From: Bacillus paramycoides
GTDB taxonomy: Bacteria; Bacillota; Bacilli; Bacillales; Bacillaceae_G
Direction: 5' to 3'
Assembly (NCBI RefSeq): GCF_001884235.1
Contig: NZ_MAOI01000069.1
Location: 62,001 to 126,000 of the forward strand
DNA: 64,000 nucleotides
The translations under genes were made by a program, and so were the position numbers. This document shows positions 1-8,698 of the stretch, piece by piece. The first letter of the stretch is position 1; every line of letters starts with the position of its first letter. The notes below the pieces were generated by a model. That model made no database searches and was not told the origin of the DNA. It saw only the letters and a program-made list of their open reading frames with translations.

Positions 1-337
1 ATATGTCGCAACACATAAACAAGTTGATGTACTTGGTATTTTAGCAGTAGCGTCTAATACACATCATTGGGAATGGGCACGTGTAGATGTAAGTGTAGAT
101 CGGAATGGGAATTTGACAGAATACGGTGTGGATAAATTTGGACTTCCAGATGGTGAAATTGGCAGGATTAGTGGGGATACGATTTATTGTTTAGATGATT
201 TGAATGTTCCTGTCATTGTGGGGGTCGGTGATATTGGTAAGATGTGTGGAAATGATGAATGGGAGAGAGGATCACCTATTACTAGAAAAGCGATTCAATT
301 AATTTTGGAAAGGAGTGGGTTTTATGACGAAGCCTAA
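1..337 (+). CDS. spoVAEA: Stage V sporulation protein AE (SpoVAEA), 3' part
   Basis: The frame is open from the left edge and ends at 337, so only the C-terminal ~111 residues are present. The readable product contains [16 protein letters not shown] and GVGDIGKM followed by ILERSGFY, which I recognise as the C-terminal half of the SpoVAEA family. In Bacillus this protein is encoded in the spoVA operon, expressed in the forespore, whose products move dipicolinic acid into the spore and release it at germination. It overlaps the next gene, spoVAF, by 14 bases, as expected for translational coupling. The N-terminus lies outside the window. Confidence 0.9.
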   Translation, partial: YVATHKQVDVLGILAVASNTHHWEWARVDVSVDRNGNLTEYGVDKFGLPDGEIGRISGDTIYCLDDLNVPVIVGVGDIGKMCGNDEWERGSPITRKAIQLILERSGFYDEA

Positions 338-1796
338 AAAAGTGAATATCCCTATTTCATCTTTTTTAAGTGATAATGAAAATTATTTAAAACAAACGGT
401 TGGACTAGGTGTTACATACGATGTGGGTATTCGTAAATTTCAAATTTTAAATAAAGAAATTGGTGTGTTATTTGTAAATGGACTTTGTGATACAAATTAT
501 ATTATCCCTATTTTAGAAGAAGCGGTGGATACAAATGAAATAAGAGATGTAGAAGAAGATACAGTGAAGCTTTTAGAGAATCGTTTAATTCATCAACAAG
601 TAAGTAAAGTGAAAACGATGGATGAGGTAATGCTCCAAGTATTGTCTGGACTCATTATTATATTTGTGGAAGGTGAAACGGAAGCGTTCGCAATAGATGT
701 TCGTAGTTATCCAGGGCGGACACCGACAGAACCAGATACAGAAAAGGTAGTACGTGGTGCAAGGGATGGCTTTGTTGAAAATATCGTTGTAAATACAGCT
801 TTAATTCGTAGAAGAATACGCGACCCACGTCTTCGAAATGAAATGATTCGAGTAGGGGATAGGTCGCAAACGGATATTTGTATTACATATGTACAAGATG
901 TTGCAAATCCGGATTTAGTGAAGATTATAAAACAAGAATTAAATAATATTGATGTAGACGGGATTACGATGGCGGATAAAACGGTAGAAGAATTTGTTGT
1001 CAAACAAAGTTATAATCCATTCCCGCTTATTCGATATACAGAAAGGCCCGATGTAGCAGCAAATCATCTATTAGAAGGACATGTGCTAGTGCTCGTTGAT
1101 ACGTCACCAAGTGCGATGATTACGCCAACGACATATTTCCATCATTTACAGCATGCAGAAGAGTTTAGGCAAAATCCAGCTGTAGGTACATTTTTACGTT
1201 GGATACGTTTTTTAGGCGTTATATTTTCGCTGTTCTTACTGCCATTTTGGTTAGTTTTTGTATTTGATCCAACTCTCTTACCGGAAAATCTTGCTTTCAT
1301 TGGACCAAATAAGATGACGCATTTACCGATTTTATTACAAGTTTTGATGGCAGAAATTGGACTTGAATTTTTAAGGATGGCAGCTATTCATACACCGACA
1401 CCGTTGTCGTCTGCAGCAGGATTAATTTCTGCCATATTAATTGGTCAGATTGCAATTGATGTAGGTTTGTTTGTACCAGAAGTTATTTTATATGTAGCGG
1501 TTTCTATGATTGGATCATTTGCAACGCCGAGTTATGAACTTGGACTTGGAAATAAGGTCGGAAAATTGTTTGTCATTATTTTGACAGGTGCCTTTCATGA
1601 GATGGGATTTGTAATCGGAATGACTATATTGATTTTATTTTTAGCGTCTATAAAAAGTTTACAAACACCGTATTTATGGCCGTTTTTACCGTTTGATTGG
1701 GGTGCATTAACAAAAGTTTTACTCCGTCCAACTATGTCTAGTTTAAAGGTTCGTCCAAGTATTGTAAGACCTCAAAATGTGCGAAGACAAAAATAA
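324..1796 (+). CDS. spoVAF: Stage V sporulation protein AF (SpoVAF), GerA-type membrane protein
   Basis: This 490-residue protein has a soluble N-terminal region of about 290 residues followed by several hydrophobic membrane segments, the layout of the GerA/SpoVAF germination family. The stretch [10 protein letters not shown] lies in the soluble half, and the membrane part begins near [16 protein letters not shown]. An in-frame GTG exists at 315, but ATG 324 is preferred because AAGGAG at 309-314 sits at ideal distance from it. It is the last gene of the spoVA operon and is followed directly by a strong terminator. The family acts in the spore inner membrane; a role beside the DPA channel and germinant receptors is known for the family and inferred here. 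Confidence 0.93.
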   Translation: MTKPKKVNIPISSFLSDNENYLKQTVGLGVTYDVGIRKFQILNKEIGVLFVNGLCDTNYIIPILEEAVDTNEIRDVEEDTVKLLENRLIHQQVSKVKTMDEVMLQVLSGLIIIFVEGETEAFAIDVRSYPGRTPTEPDTEKVVRGARDGFVENIVVNTALIRRRIRDPRLRNEMIRVGDRSQTDICITYVQDVANPDLVKIIKQELNNIDVDGITMADKTVEEFVVKQSYNPFPLIRYTERPDVAANHLLEGHVLVLVDTSPSAMITPTTYFHHLQHAEEFRQNPAVGTFLRWIRFLGVIFSLFLLPFWLVFVFDPTLLPENLAFIGPNKMTHLPILLQVLMAEIGLEFLRMAAIHTPTPLSSAAGLISAILIGQIAIDVGLFVPEVILYVAVSMIGSFATPSYELGLGNKVGKLFVIILTGAFHEMGFVIGMTILILFLASIKSLQTPYLWPFLPFDWGALTKVLLRPTMSSLKVRPSIVRPQNVRRQK

Positions 1797-1824
1797 GCGG
1801 GATTATGCTCCCGCTTATTTTTTA
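1791..1824 (+). terminator. Terminator of the spoVA operon
   Basis: A 12-bp perfect stem (AAATAAGCGGGA with TCCCGCTTATTT, six-base loop) overlaps the spoVAF stop codon and runs into a T-rich tail. Confidence 0.88.
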
Positions 1825-1910
1825 TTGAAAAATTATTGCTTTTTTAACAAAAACCAAACATTTTTTTTGTACAATTAGAGTAGATATTGTGTATGAAAGG
1901 GGAAGAGGAC

Positions 1911-2696
1911 ATGATTAAATTATTTGTAAGTGATTTAGATGATACGCTCGTTTACAATGTGAATCATATGCAAAAAGAAGATGAACGAGCGCTTTGTTGG
2001 TTAGCTGAAAAAGGGACAAATATTTGTTTTGCCTCTGGCCGTTTTACTCACCGAATTAATGAGGCGGTAGAAAGGTTTTCGTTCCCATATTACACAACAG
2101 GTTTAAATGGAGCGACAATGTTACTACCGGATGGAAAAGTATTTCATGAATCGAGTTTTGAAGATGGGGTTGCCCAGGAAATATATCGATATATACATAA
2201 AAAGGGACTGGCAGATATTGTATGTGCAAATGAGCAGCGATATACAAAAAGGAAGAATGAACATCATCATACTTTTGAAGAGTATATGGGAGTGCATATC
2301 GCTGAAATAGAAGCATTAGAAGAGGAATTTGGGAGGACTGTACATCCTGCGAAGTTGTTTATTTTTGGGGGTGAAGAGAAAATTGTAGCATTAGATCAAG
2401 AATTGCGAGATACATTTCATAGCGAAGCGGAAGTTTTTATATCGGGTAAGCGCTACGTTGACATTATGCCAAAGGGAGTAAGTAAGGGGAGCGCTCTGAA
2501 GCGATTAATGGAATATTTAAAAGTTGAGGCAAAGGAAGTCGCGTGCATTGGTGATTCTTTTAATGATATTTCTATGTTTGAAGTAACTCCGCACTCGTTT
2601 ACTCTTCATCATGCTCATCCGTATGTGAAAGAGAAGGCAAATCATGTTGTTCGTTCGGTTGAAGAGGCTATTATGAAATTACCTTTGCTCGTATAA
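1911..2696 (+). CDS. Cof-type HAD-IIB hydrolase
   Basis: A 261-residue haloacid dehalogenase-superfamily phosphatase. The N-terminal nucleophile motif is DLDDTLVYN and the C-terminal motif IV is GDSFNDISMF; the long insert between them is typical of the Cof/subclass IIB cap. Such enzymes dephosphorylate sugar phosphates, phosphorylated cofactors or pyridoxal phosphate; the substrate cannot be told from sequence. ATG 1911 is chosen over an upstream in-frame ATG at 1887+6 because GAAAGGGGAAGAGG sits just before it. In B. subtilis lysA occupies this slot between spoVAF and ypuA, so the gene is a local difference. It is monocistronic, facing ypuA. Confidence 0.85.
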   Translation: MIKLFVSDLDDTLVYNVNHMQKEDERALCWLAEKGTNICFASGRFTHRINEAVERFSFPYYTTGLNGATMLLPDGKVFHESSFEDGVAQEIYRYIHKKGLADIVCANEQRYTKRKNEHHHTFEEYMGVHIAEIEALEEEFGRTVHPAKLFIFGGEEKIVALDQELRDTFHSEAEVFISGKRYVDIMPKGVSKGSALKRLMEYLKVEAKEVACIGDSFNDISMFEVTPHSFTLHHAHPYVKEKANHVVRSVEEAIMKLPLLV

Positions 2697-2749
2697 AGTG
2701 AAACCTTAAATCCTGCTAATTATTAGCTCAGACGCTCGTTAATGCAAAA

Positions 2750-2777
2750 TAAAAAAGCTCGTCAAAGACGAGCTTTT
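2750..2777. terminator. Shared bidirectional terminator
   Basis: AAAAAGCTCGTC and GACGAGCTTTTT form a 12-bp stem with a 3-base loop; A- and T-tracts on both sides let it serve both the HAD gene and the convergent ypuA. Confidence 0.88.
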
Positions 2778-3643
2778 TACTTAAATAATGATTTAACAAA
2801 ATCAATGATACTAGAGAAGAAATCTTTTACTTTATCTAAGAAACTTTGTCCTTCTTCAGATCCTAAGAAGGCCGATACATGGTCTTTTGCTTTGTTTAAT
2901 TGGCTACCAACTTGGTTCCAATCAATATTAAGATTTTTCATTTTATCAAATAACGCTACTAAGTTATCCAACTGTTCATCTGTTAATGTAATACCGAGTT
3001 GATCAGCAATTTTTTTTATTAATGAACGTAAATCTTCAGTAGTTTTTGGCTGTTCTTTTGCAATTTCTTCTTTAATTTTTGCAACAAGTTGAACTGCTTT
3101 TTCTTCACCGATTTTATCACCAAGTTTTGCTGTTTGTACCATTTCTTCATTGGCTACTTTTTTAACATCTTCTGGAATTTCTTTGTTCGATGTTGTTTCA
3201 TATGCCTTCATTAAACCGGTTAAAGCAGCGGTTCCAGAAACTTTAAATGGTGCAGTAATTTGAATCTCTGCATCTTTCACACCTGCTGTAATAAGTGCAT
3301 TTGTGTACATTGCATCTGTTATCGAATTAATGTTTTTTGAGCGTACAATGAGACCTGACCCTGGTTTTGTGTATGTAATCATAGAAGAGGAAATTGCTCT
3401 CGTACCAATTTGTGCTTTTGGAACAATTCCTTCTAGAAATTTATGTTCTTCCGCATTAGACACAGTAATAATTGTAGCATCTTTTGGTGCTTTCATTTCT
3501 TTTAACAGATCTTGTTTTTGTTGTTCAGATAAGTTTTCTCCTAGTGTAACAATTGATTCTCCCTCAATGATGTCTGCAAATGAAGCTGTTGGCATAATAA
3601 ATACGGCTACAGCTAATAGCAGAGCTAGTAATTTCGCTTTCAC
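2777..3643 (-). CDS. ypuA: Secreted DUF1002 protein YpuA
   Basis: A 288-residue exported protein. The first ~24 residues (KAKLLALLLAVAVFIM...ASFAD) form a clear signal peptide, and the rest is a soluble, lysine- and glutamate-rich region matching the DUF1002 family, which includes B. subtilis YpuA. Start is GTG at 3643 with GGGAGCG upstream. The gene sits next to ppiB, the same neighbour as in B. subtilis. Biochemical function is not known; expression under cell-envelope control has been described for the family, but nothing in this sequence proves it. Confidence 0.85.
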   Translation of the reverse strand: MKAKLLALLLAVAVFIMPTASFADIIEGESIVTLGENLSEQQKQDLLKEMKAPKDATIITVSNAEEHKFLEGIVPKAQIGTRAISSSMITYTKPGSGLIVRSKNINSITDAMYTNALITAGVKDAEIQITAPFKVSGTAALTGLMKAYETTSNKEIPEDVKKVANEEMVQTAKLGDKIGEEKAVQLVAKIKEEIAKEQPKTTEDLRSLIKKIADQLGITLTDEQLDNLVALFDKMKNLNIDWNQVGSQLNKAKDHVSAFLGSEEGQSFLDKVKDFFSSIIDFVKSLFK

Positions 3644-3830
3644 GAAAAATCGCTCCCTTTCTCTTTCTAAAATTTTCGGGCAACACAGTTATTATAGTAT
3701 ATTTTTCTTATTTGTCACCTAGCTTTTTCCACATTTCAAAAAAGAAGTATGCAGATTGTCGGATTCTTTTTGTTTCTCGTCATGAATATGGTAATATAGT
3801 GCTGAGATAGTTGAAAGGAGACATATACGT

Positions 3831-4268
3831 ATGAAAACTTTAGGATACATATTAATGGAAAATGGTGAAAAAATCGAATTGGAATTTTTCCCAGAAGAGG
3901 CACCGAAAACTGTAGAAAACTTTAAAAAATTAGCAGAGCAAGGATTTTATGATGGTGTGACATTCCACCGCGTTATTCCTGGCTTCGTAAGCCAAGGTGG
4001 AGACCCAACAGGCACAGGTGCAGGTGGCCCAGGTTACTCTATTCCATGTGAAACTGATGGAAACCCTCATAGACACGTTGTTGGCTCACTTTCTATGGCA
4101 CATGCTGGCCGTAATACAGGTGGTAGCCAATTCTTTGTTGTTCATGAGCCACAACCTCATTTAGATGGCGTACATACAGTGTTTGGTAAAGCGACGAGCG
4201 GTATTGAAACAGTATTAAACATGCGTCAAGGCGATGTAATGAAAGAAGTTAAAGTTTGGGAAGAATAA
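3831..4268 (+). CDS. ppiB: Peptidyl-prolyl cis-trans isomerase B (cyclophilin)
   Basis: This 145-residue cytoplasmic cyclophilin catalyses cis-trans isomerisation of X-Pro peptide bonds. The catalytic motifs are [15 protein letters not shown] near residue 45 and [11 protein letters not shown] near residue 95, both intact, and the length is normal for bacterial single-domain cyclophilins. ATG 3831 is preceded by GAAAGGAGA. It is divergent from ypuA and has its own terminator, so it looks monocistronic. Confidence 0.95.
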   Translation: MKTLGYILMENGEKIELEFFPEEAPKTVENFKKLAEQGFYDGVTFHRVIPGFVSQGGDPTGTGAGGPGYSIPCETDGNPHRHVVGSLSMAHAGRNTGGSQFFVVHEPQPHLDGVHTVFGKATSGIETVLNMRQGDVMKEVKVWEE

Positions 4269-4275
4269 GTTATGA

Positions 4276-4306
4276 AAAAAAGAGAGCAATTGTGCTCTCT
4301 TTTTTA
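4276..4306 (+). terminator. ppiB terminator
   Basis: AAAAGAGAGCA and TGCTCTCTTTT form a stem around ATT(G), with A- and T-tracts on either side. Confidence 0.88.
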
Positions 4307-4747
4307 TTTGCTCAAATAGGAATTGGGATATATTCTATAGTACATGATACAGATAGGACGGTTACTACTGTTAAAATATATTGTTCATGAGAACAAAGTT
4401 TTAACAAAATACATAGAATACATTAACAATTATATGCTTCAATAAATGGATTTCTTTTATCATATTATTTTTGCTAGAATTACTTTGTTCAAAAGTGATT
4501 AATAATTATGCTGTGATGAGCAGGGATTTTCCTTTTAGTTCCTATGCAGTCGTGTTTTTTTGTGTAGTTTACTGGAAACAAATAGTGTGAAAACATATAT
4601 TTGACTTTCTTCTTTACGCTTTGTATGATTATCAAGTTGTTTTAGACTCTTCTCACTCTGGTGAAAATACTGTAGAATGAATATGATGTGAAAAGAGTGA
4701 TTGAGGGGATTAATAGTTTATAACTTTTGTAAGAAGGGATAAGGGTT
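4307..4747. other. Intergenic stretch before ribT, no gene seen
   Basis: About 440 bases without a convincing open frame, riboswitch or structural RNA. In B. subtilis the riboflavin operon lies between ppiB and ribT; I find neither rib genes nor an FMN-riboswitch core here. A purine-rich ribosome site (AAGAAGGGATAAGG) for ribT closes the stretch. Confidence 0.6.
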
Positions 4748-5116
4748 ATGTTAATTCGTTTTAAAAAAAGTTATGAAAAGATTGCAATGGGGCTTCTTTC
4801 ATTTATGCCAACTGAAAAAGATGTAAAAACATTACAATTGACAATGAAAGAGTATGAATCGAAAGATGATTGGCAACTGTATTTGTGGAAACAAAACGAA
4901 GATTTTGTTGGGATAATGGGGATTGTAAAAAAAGAGAATCATGTATTAGAAATTCAGCATTTGAGCGTGAACCCGTCTCACCGTCATATGGGGATTGGGA
5001 CGAAGATGGTTCAAGCGCTTAAGATTAAATTTCTTGAGTTTACAATTTGCGGAAATGAGCAAACAGCAAGTTTTTGCAAAAAGTGTAAAGAACTTGAACA
5101 AAATATACATTCATGA
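4748..5116 (+). CDS. ribT: GNAT acetyltransferase RibT
   Basis: A 122-residue GNAT-fold protein that I recognise as RibT: it starts MLIRFKKSYEKIAMGLLSFM and carries the acetyl-CoA-binding signature SHRHMGIGTKM near residue 80, preceded by the conserved HLSVNPS strand. In B. subtilis ribT is the distal gene of the riboflavin operon; its substrate is not known. Here it stands without ribDEAH, with its own ribosome site (AAGGGATAAGG) and a terminator directly after it, so it must be transcribed separately. Confidence 0.85.
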   Translation: MLIRFKKSYEKIAMGLLSFMPTEKDVKTLQLTMKEYESKDDWQLYLWKQNEDFVGIMGIVKKENHVLEIQHLSVNPSHRHMGIGTKMVQALKIKFLEFTICGNEQTASFCKKCKELEQNIHS

Positions 5117-5152
5117 AAGCAGGGATAAGTAGTTTATTATCTCTGCTTTCTT
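5115..5152. terminator. ribT / ypuF convergent terminator
   Basis: GAAAGCAG.GATAA and TTATC.CTGCTTTC arms pair and are followed by CTTTTTTG on the + strand; the hairpin overlaps the 3' end of ypuF. Confidence 0.82.
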
Positions 5153-5655
5153 TTTTGTAGTTGTTCGTTTCGTTCAGAAATGACTTCTGTTCGATCACGT
5201 AATGTGTGCTTATTCATAATGTATTCACCAGGAATGGCATTCGCATCTTTCCAAGATAGGTTTTGTTTCTTACATAACTGTATGCAGTGACGTTCTAATG
5301 TAGCATCTAATAATGGTAAAAATAACGGAGCGAAATTTTCTTTTTTATGGATAGATAGTAATCTTTCATTTAATAAGAATAGTAGCTGTTTATGATCTAT
5401 TCCTAATTGTTGTAATGACACACTGTTCTTTTCTAAAAGTGCTATTGAACTTTTTATCATTCTCTCTGCGCCATTCCAGTTGGAGCGTCTTTGATGATAT
5501 AAAGAAACTGCAATTTGAATGAGACCAACTAAGTAATTGTCACGCTCTCCTCTAGGTTTTAATTTCCAATACTCTTCTAGTATTTCATGACATTCAAAAT
5601 AATCATAATCTCCGTGAAAATGAATTAAAAATTGTATGTATTCGGTAGGATACAT
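5137..5655 (-). CDS. ypuF: DUF309 protein YpuF
   Basis: A 172-residue protein of the DUF309 family. The diagnostic motif is seen near the N-terminus: YPTEYIQFLIHFHGD, then FECHEILEEYWK, a helical pair with conserved His and Glu residues that suggests a metal-binding or hydrolytic role, although none has been shown. Start ATG 5655 follows AGGGGCG. Gene order ribT-ypuF-scpA matches B. subtilis, but here ypuF is on the opposite strand to scpA with a YjcZ peptide gene in between. Confidence 0.82.
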   Translation of the reverse strand: MYPTEYIQFLIHFHGDYDYFECHEILEEYWKLKPRGERDNYLVGLIQIAVSLYHQRRSNWNGAERMIKSSIALLEKNSVSLQQLGIDHKQLLFLLNERLLSIHKKENFAPLFLPLLDATLERHCIQLCKKQNLSWKDANAIPGEYIMNKHTLRDRTEVISERNEQLQKRKQR

Positions 5656-5709
5656 TTTTTTCGCCCCTGTCTAACTATTATATGTACAGTGTATCATAGA
5701 AATATTAAC

Positions 5710-5746
5710 AATAAGCGACTAGGGAATTTTCCGTAGTCGCTTTATT
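5710..5746 (-). terminator. Terminator of the YjcZ-type gene
   Basis: AAGCGACTA and TAGTCGCTT arms form a hairpin just after the small gene on the minus strand. Confidence 0.75.
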
Positions 5747-5754
5747 GCCTCATG

Positions 5755-5850
5755 TTAGCAGAAGCAAGCCGCTCCTACAATGATTAGTAAAATGAACAGT
5801 ACAACAAGTAATGCGAATCCACCGCTAAAACCGCAATCAACGTGACCCAT
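5755..5850 (-). CDS. YjcZ-family sporulation peptide (31 aa)
   Basis: A very short gene encoding MGHVDCGFSGGFALLVVLFI followed by LLIIVGAACFC. The Gly/Cys-containing head and the single hydrophobic helix ending in a cysteine are the hallmark of the YjcZ family of sporulation-associated small membrane peptides, which occur in many copies in Bacillus. An excellent ribosome site (GTAGGAGGTCA) precedes ATG 5850, and a terminator follows. The role of the family is not established; spore coat or membrane location is inferred. Confidence 0.87.
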   Translation of the reverse strand: MGHVDCGFSGGFALLVVLFILLIIVGAACFC

Positions 5851-6019
5851 AGTTTTTTGACCTCCTACATTGTTCTTACTACACTGTTATCATATGAAGC
5901 GGTGGGCATTATGACATGGGCATAGGTCTATTTTTAATTAAATTTCTTAAAAAGGTTGGATAGAACATGAGTATGCTCTATACTTATGGTGTTATAGAAA
6001 AAATGTGGTGGGATGCTTT

Positions 6020-6763
6020 GTGCAGTATAATTTTAAAGTAGAGGCATTTGAAGGGCCTTTAGATCTATTGTTACATTTAATACATCGTTACGAAATTGAT
6101 ATATACAATATTCCTGTAGCGGAAATTACAGAGCAATATTTATCTTATGTCCATACGATGAAAGAATTACAATTAGATGTTGCTAGTGAGTATTTAGTAA
6201 TGGCAGCAACGTTATTGCAAATTAAAAGTAAAATGTTGTTACCAAAACAAGAAGAAGATGTACCTGATAACGGTGAAGACTTTATGGATGACCCTCGTCA
6301 AGAATTGATGGAGAGGTTAATTGAATATAAGAAATATAAGCAAGTTGCTACTGAGTTAAAAGAAAGAGAACAAGAAAGAGCACAGCTATATACACGTCCG
6401 CCAATTGATTTTACATCATTTCAACAAGAAGAGGAGACAAGCTTACCTCTTGATGTTACATTATATGATATGTTAGCGGCATTTCAAAAGCTAATGCGTC
6501 GTAAAAAAGCAAAGAACCCTGTGACAACACGAATTACTCGTCAAGAAATACCAATTGAAAAGCGAATGACTGATATTCTACAGCAGTTAGAAACAAAAGG
6601 CGGTCGTCAAAGCTTTTATGATTTGTTTGCTGATGAAGAACGAGAAATAATGGTTGTAACATTTTTAGCGGTTCTTGAGCTGATGAAAAACCAACAAATT
6701 ATTATTGAACAAGAGCATAATTTTGATGAAATTTTCGTATCAAGCTCTAATAAATCCATATAG
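6020..6763 (+). CDS. scpA: Segregation and condensation protein A
   Basis: The 247-residue kleisin subunit of the Smc-ScpA-ScpB condensin, which organises the chromosome and drives origin segregation. It starts [20 protein letters not shown] (GTG read as Met), with the kleisin N-terminal helix that binds the Smc neck, a charged middle (residues ~80-150) and a winged-helix C-terminus that contacts the Smc head. GTG 6020 is chosen because GGTGGGATG lies upstream and the family starts here; an in-frame GTG at 6005 has no better site. scpB follows after 171 bases rather than immediately. Confidence 0.93.
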   Translation: MQYNFKVEAFEGPLDLLLHLIHRYEIDIYNIPVAEITEQYLSYVHTMKELQLDVASEYLVMAATLLQIKSKMLLPKQEEDVPDNGEDFMDDPRQELMERLIEYKKYKQVATELKEREQERAQLYTRPPIDFTSFQQEEETSLPLDVTLYDMLAAFQKLMRRKKAKNPVTTRITRQEIPIEKRMTDILQQLETKGGRQSFYDLFADEEREIMVVTFLAVLELMKNQQIIIEQEHNFDEIFVSSSNKSI

Positions 6764-6858
6764 ATTCAGTATAGTTTATTAGGGTGGAAAATGAGAGGGA
6801 AATACTTTATCTCATGATCGTTTTTAGTGTATCGTTTGGAACAAGAAAAGAAATATTG

Positions 6859-6892
6859 AACCGAACGCATTGACTGTGATTCGGTTTTTTTA
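6859..6892 (+). terminator. Possible terminator/attenuator between scpA and scpB
   Basis: AACCGAA and TTCGGTT form a 7-bp stem with a 14-base loop, followed by seven T residues. It could reduce read-through from scpA to scpB. Confidence 0.6.
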
Positions 6893-6934
6893 TGTGTATT
6901 TTTTTGGAAAAGACAGGAGGAAGGAGTTCGTAAA

Positions 6935-7507
6935 ATGGATAGAAAAGAACAAAAAGCAATTATTGAAGGACTTTTATTTGTTGCCGGTGATGAAGGGATT
7001 TATCCAGAACAAATAGCGAAAGTTCTTGAAATTGAAGTGGAAGAAGTAAGAAACAGTATAGAGGAAATGCAAACGGAATGCGAAGGAACGCATCGCGGCT
7101 TGCAAATTGTGCAATATGCAAAAGTATATCGTTTTGCAACAAAGAAAGAGCATGCTTCGTATTATCAAAAATTAATAGATACCCCAACCGCGGCTTCACT
7201 TTCTCAAGCAGCTCTTGAAACGTTGGCAATCGTTGCATATCGTCAACCGATTACAAGGACAGAAATGGAAGAGATTAGAGGTGTGAAAACGGACAAGGCA
7301 TTACAAACGTTAGTTTCGCACTTACTTATAAAAGAAACGGGAAGAGCGGAAGGCCCAGGGCGTCCTATCTTATACGGAACTACGAAAGAATTTTTGGATA
7401 CGTTTGGATTAAAAACATTAGATGATTTACCATCGCTTTCTGAAGAAAATGAACAAATGAATGAAGCAGATTTATTCTTCGGTTCTTTACAGGAATTATC
7501 AAAATAA
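6935..7507 (+). CDS. scpB: Segregation and condensation protein B
   Basis: A 190-residue ScpB with two winged-helix domains, seen as [15 protein letters not shown] at the N-terminus and [20 protein letters not shown] in the second domain. ScpB dimers bind the middle of ScpA and complete the Smc condensin. Length and motifs are normal. AGGAGGAAGGAG lies before ATG 6935. A terminator follows immediately, so it ends its transcription unit. Confidence 0.95.
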   Translation: MDRKEQKAIIEGLLFVAGDEGIYPEQIAKVLEIEVEEVRNSIEEMQTECEGTHRGLQIVQYAKVYRFATKKEHASYYQKLIDTPTAASLSQAALETLAIVAYRQPITRTEMEEIRGVKTDKALQTLVSHLLIKETGRAEGPGRPILYGTTKEFLDTFGLKTLDDLPSLSEENEQMNEADLFFGSLQELSK

Positions 7508-7535
7508 AAGCTTAGCATTTTGCTAAGCTTTTTTT
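7505..7535 (+). terminator. scpB terminator
   Basis: AAAGCTTAGCA and TGCTAAGCTTT form an 11-bp stem with a TTT loop, then a T-tract. Confidence 0.9.
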
Positions 7536-7585
7536 GTATATCAATTACAGGGCGTGCCATACTAAATGAAAAAAGGAGACGAGTT

Positions 7586-8488
7586 ATGAGAGGTGTACGG
7601 AGTATTCTATTGTTGGTTTCTGTTTTATTATGTTTTTCGCTAAACAGCGCATCGGCTAAAAGATATATGATGACTATTCATACTGCGTCTTCTTTACATA
7701 TGCAACGGCAACATTTAGGGAAAATGAAAGTGAGTTTTTTAAAAGTTGGACAAGGTGATGCGACACTTATTACCTTGCCAAATGGCCAAACGATGTTAAT
7801 TGATGGAGGGCCTTATGAAGCGGGAGAGGTCATTATTCAAAAGCTAATTGAAAAAGGGATTAACCACTTAGATGTTATTGTAGGTACGCATCCTGATATG
7901 GACCATATAGGTGGACTTATTCCGATTGTAGAACAAATGCCAGTCTCACTCGTATTAGATAGTGGGAAAACATATAGTTCATTTACTTATCATACGTATC
8001 GGAATAATATTAAAAAAAGGGGCATACCTTTCGTTTCAGTGAAGGAAGGACAATATATACCGTTAGATCCACATGTTTCTATACAGGTGTTGAACAATGG
8101 GAAATCGAAAGATGAGAATAATGAGTCTTCAATTGTTCTAAAAATTCGATATGGTAAAGCAGACTTTTTATTAATGGGTGATGCTGATGTACGGACGGAA
8201 AATGAAATATTAAAGCGATTTGATGTACATGCAGATGTGCTAAAAGTGGGGCATCATGGCTCGTATACTTCAACGAGTGAAACATTTTTAAAAAAAGTAG
8301 ATCCACAATTCGCTATTCTTTCATACGGAAGTAAAAACCCGTATGGACATCCTCACCAAAGTGTAGTGAGACGATTAAAACAGCGCGGTATAATGCTATA
8401 TGGAACAAACAAGCGAACAGTAGAAATAGAAACAGATGGTGAACATATTGCCATGTGGTCGAGCGGCTGGATGCCATTACTTAAGTAA
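7586..8488 (+). CDS. Secreted ComEC-like metallo-beta-lactamase-fold hydrolase
   Basis: A 300-residue protein with a signal peptide (RSILLLVSVLLCFSLNSASA) followed by a metallo-beta-lactamase fold. Metal ligands are visible in THPDMDHIGG near residue 100, LLMGDAD near 195 and VGHHGS near 220. This is the soluble domain type found at the C-terminus of the DNA-uptake protein ComEC, here standing alone and exported. A phosphodiesterase or nuclease activity is plausible from the family but unproven. ATG 7586 follows AAAGGAG; an upstream in-frame start at 7520 would run through the scpB terminator and is rejected. No obvious operon partner. Confidence 0.82.
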   Translation: MRGVRSILLLVSVLLCFSLNSASAKRYMMTIHTASSLHMQRQHLGKMKVSFLKVGQGDATLITLPNGQTMLIDGGPYEAGEVIIQKLIEKGINHLDVIVGTHPDMDHIGGLIPIVEQMPVSLVLDSGKTYSSFTYHTYRNNIKKRGIPFVSVKEGQYIPLDPHVSIQVLNNGKSKDENNESSIVLKIRYGKADFLLMGDADVRTENEILKRFDVHADVLKVGHHGSYTSTSETFLKKVDPQFAILSYGSKNPYGHPHQSVVRRLKQRGIMLYGTNKRTVEIETDGEHIAMWSSGWMPLLK

Positions 8489-8597
8489 CAAATTATATAA
8501 GAGGTTATTGTCCCTTTTTGGAAAAAATGAATAACATATATTATAATTGTGAGAGAAACAATTAATTTCCTTTTTTACTGAACAAAGAGGAAATTTC

Positions 8598-8617
8598 ATT
8601 AGAATGTATAGACAACT
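8598..8617. promoter_or_regulatory. Possible NagR operator upstream of nagA
   Basis: The stretch AATGTATAGACAACT resembles the GntR/NagR half-site pattern (T-G-T-C/A-T-A-G-A-C-A) known in Bacillus, and the cognate regulator gene is the third gene of the downstream operon. The dyad is imperfect. Confidence 0.4.
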
Positions 8618-8698
8618 ACTCGTGTGTATATTAAGATGGAATTAGGCGAATAAGGTAATAATAACAAGTAGGTATTTCATGGGAAAGGATCGATGAAA

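Noticed and set aside
707-1003. Minus-strand frame of 98 residues inside spoVAF
   Set aside because: Fully inside a conserved gene on the other strand and Ser/Thr/Ile-rich as expected for antisense.
4307-4747. FMN riboswitch or riboflavin genes before ribT
   Set aside because: No conserved FMN-element core and no rib open frames are present.
7520-7585. Longer N-terminus for the ComEC-like hydrolase
   Set aside because: Would translate through the scpB terminator, and ATG 7586 has an excellent ribosome site and opens a signal peptide.
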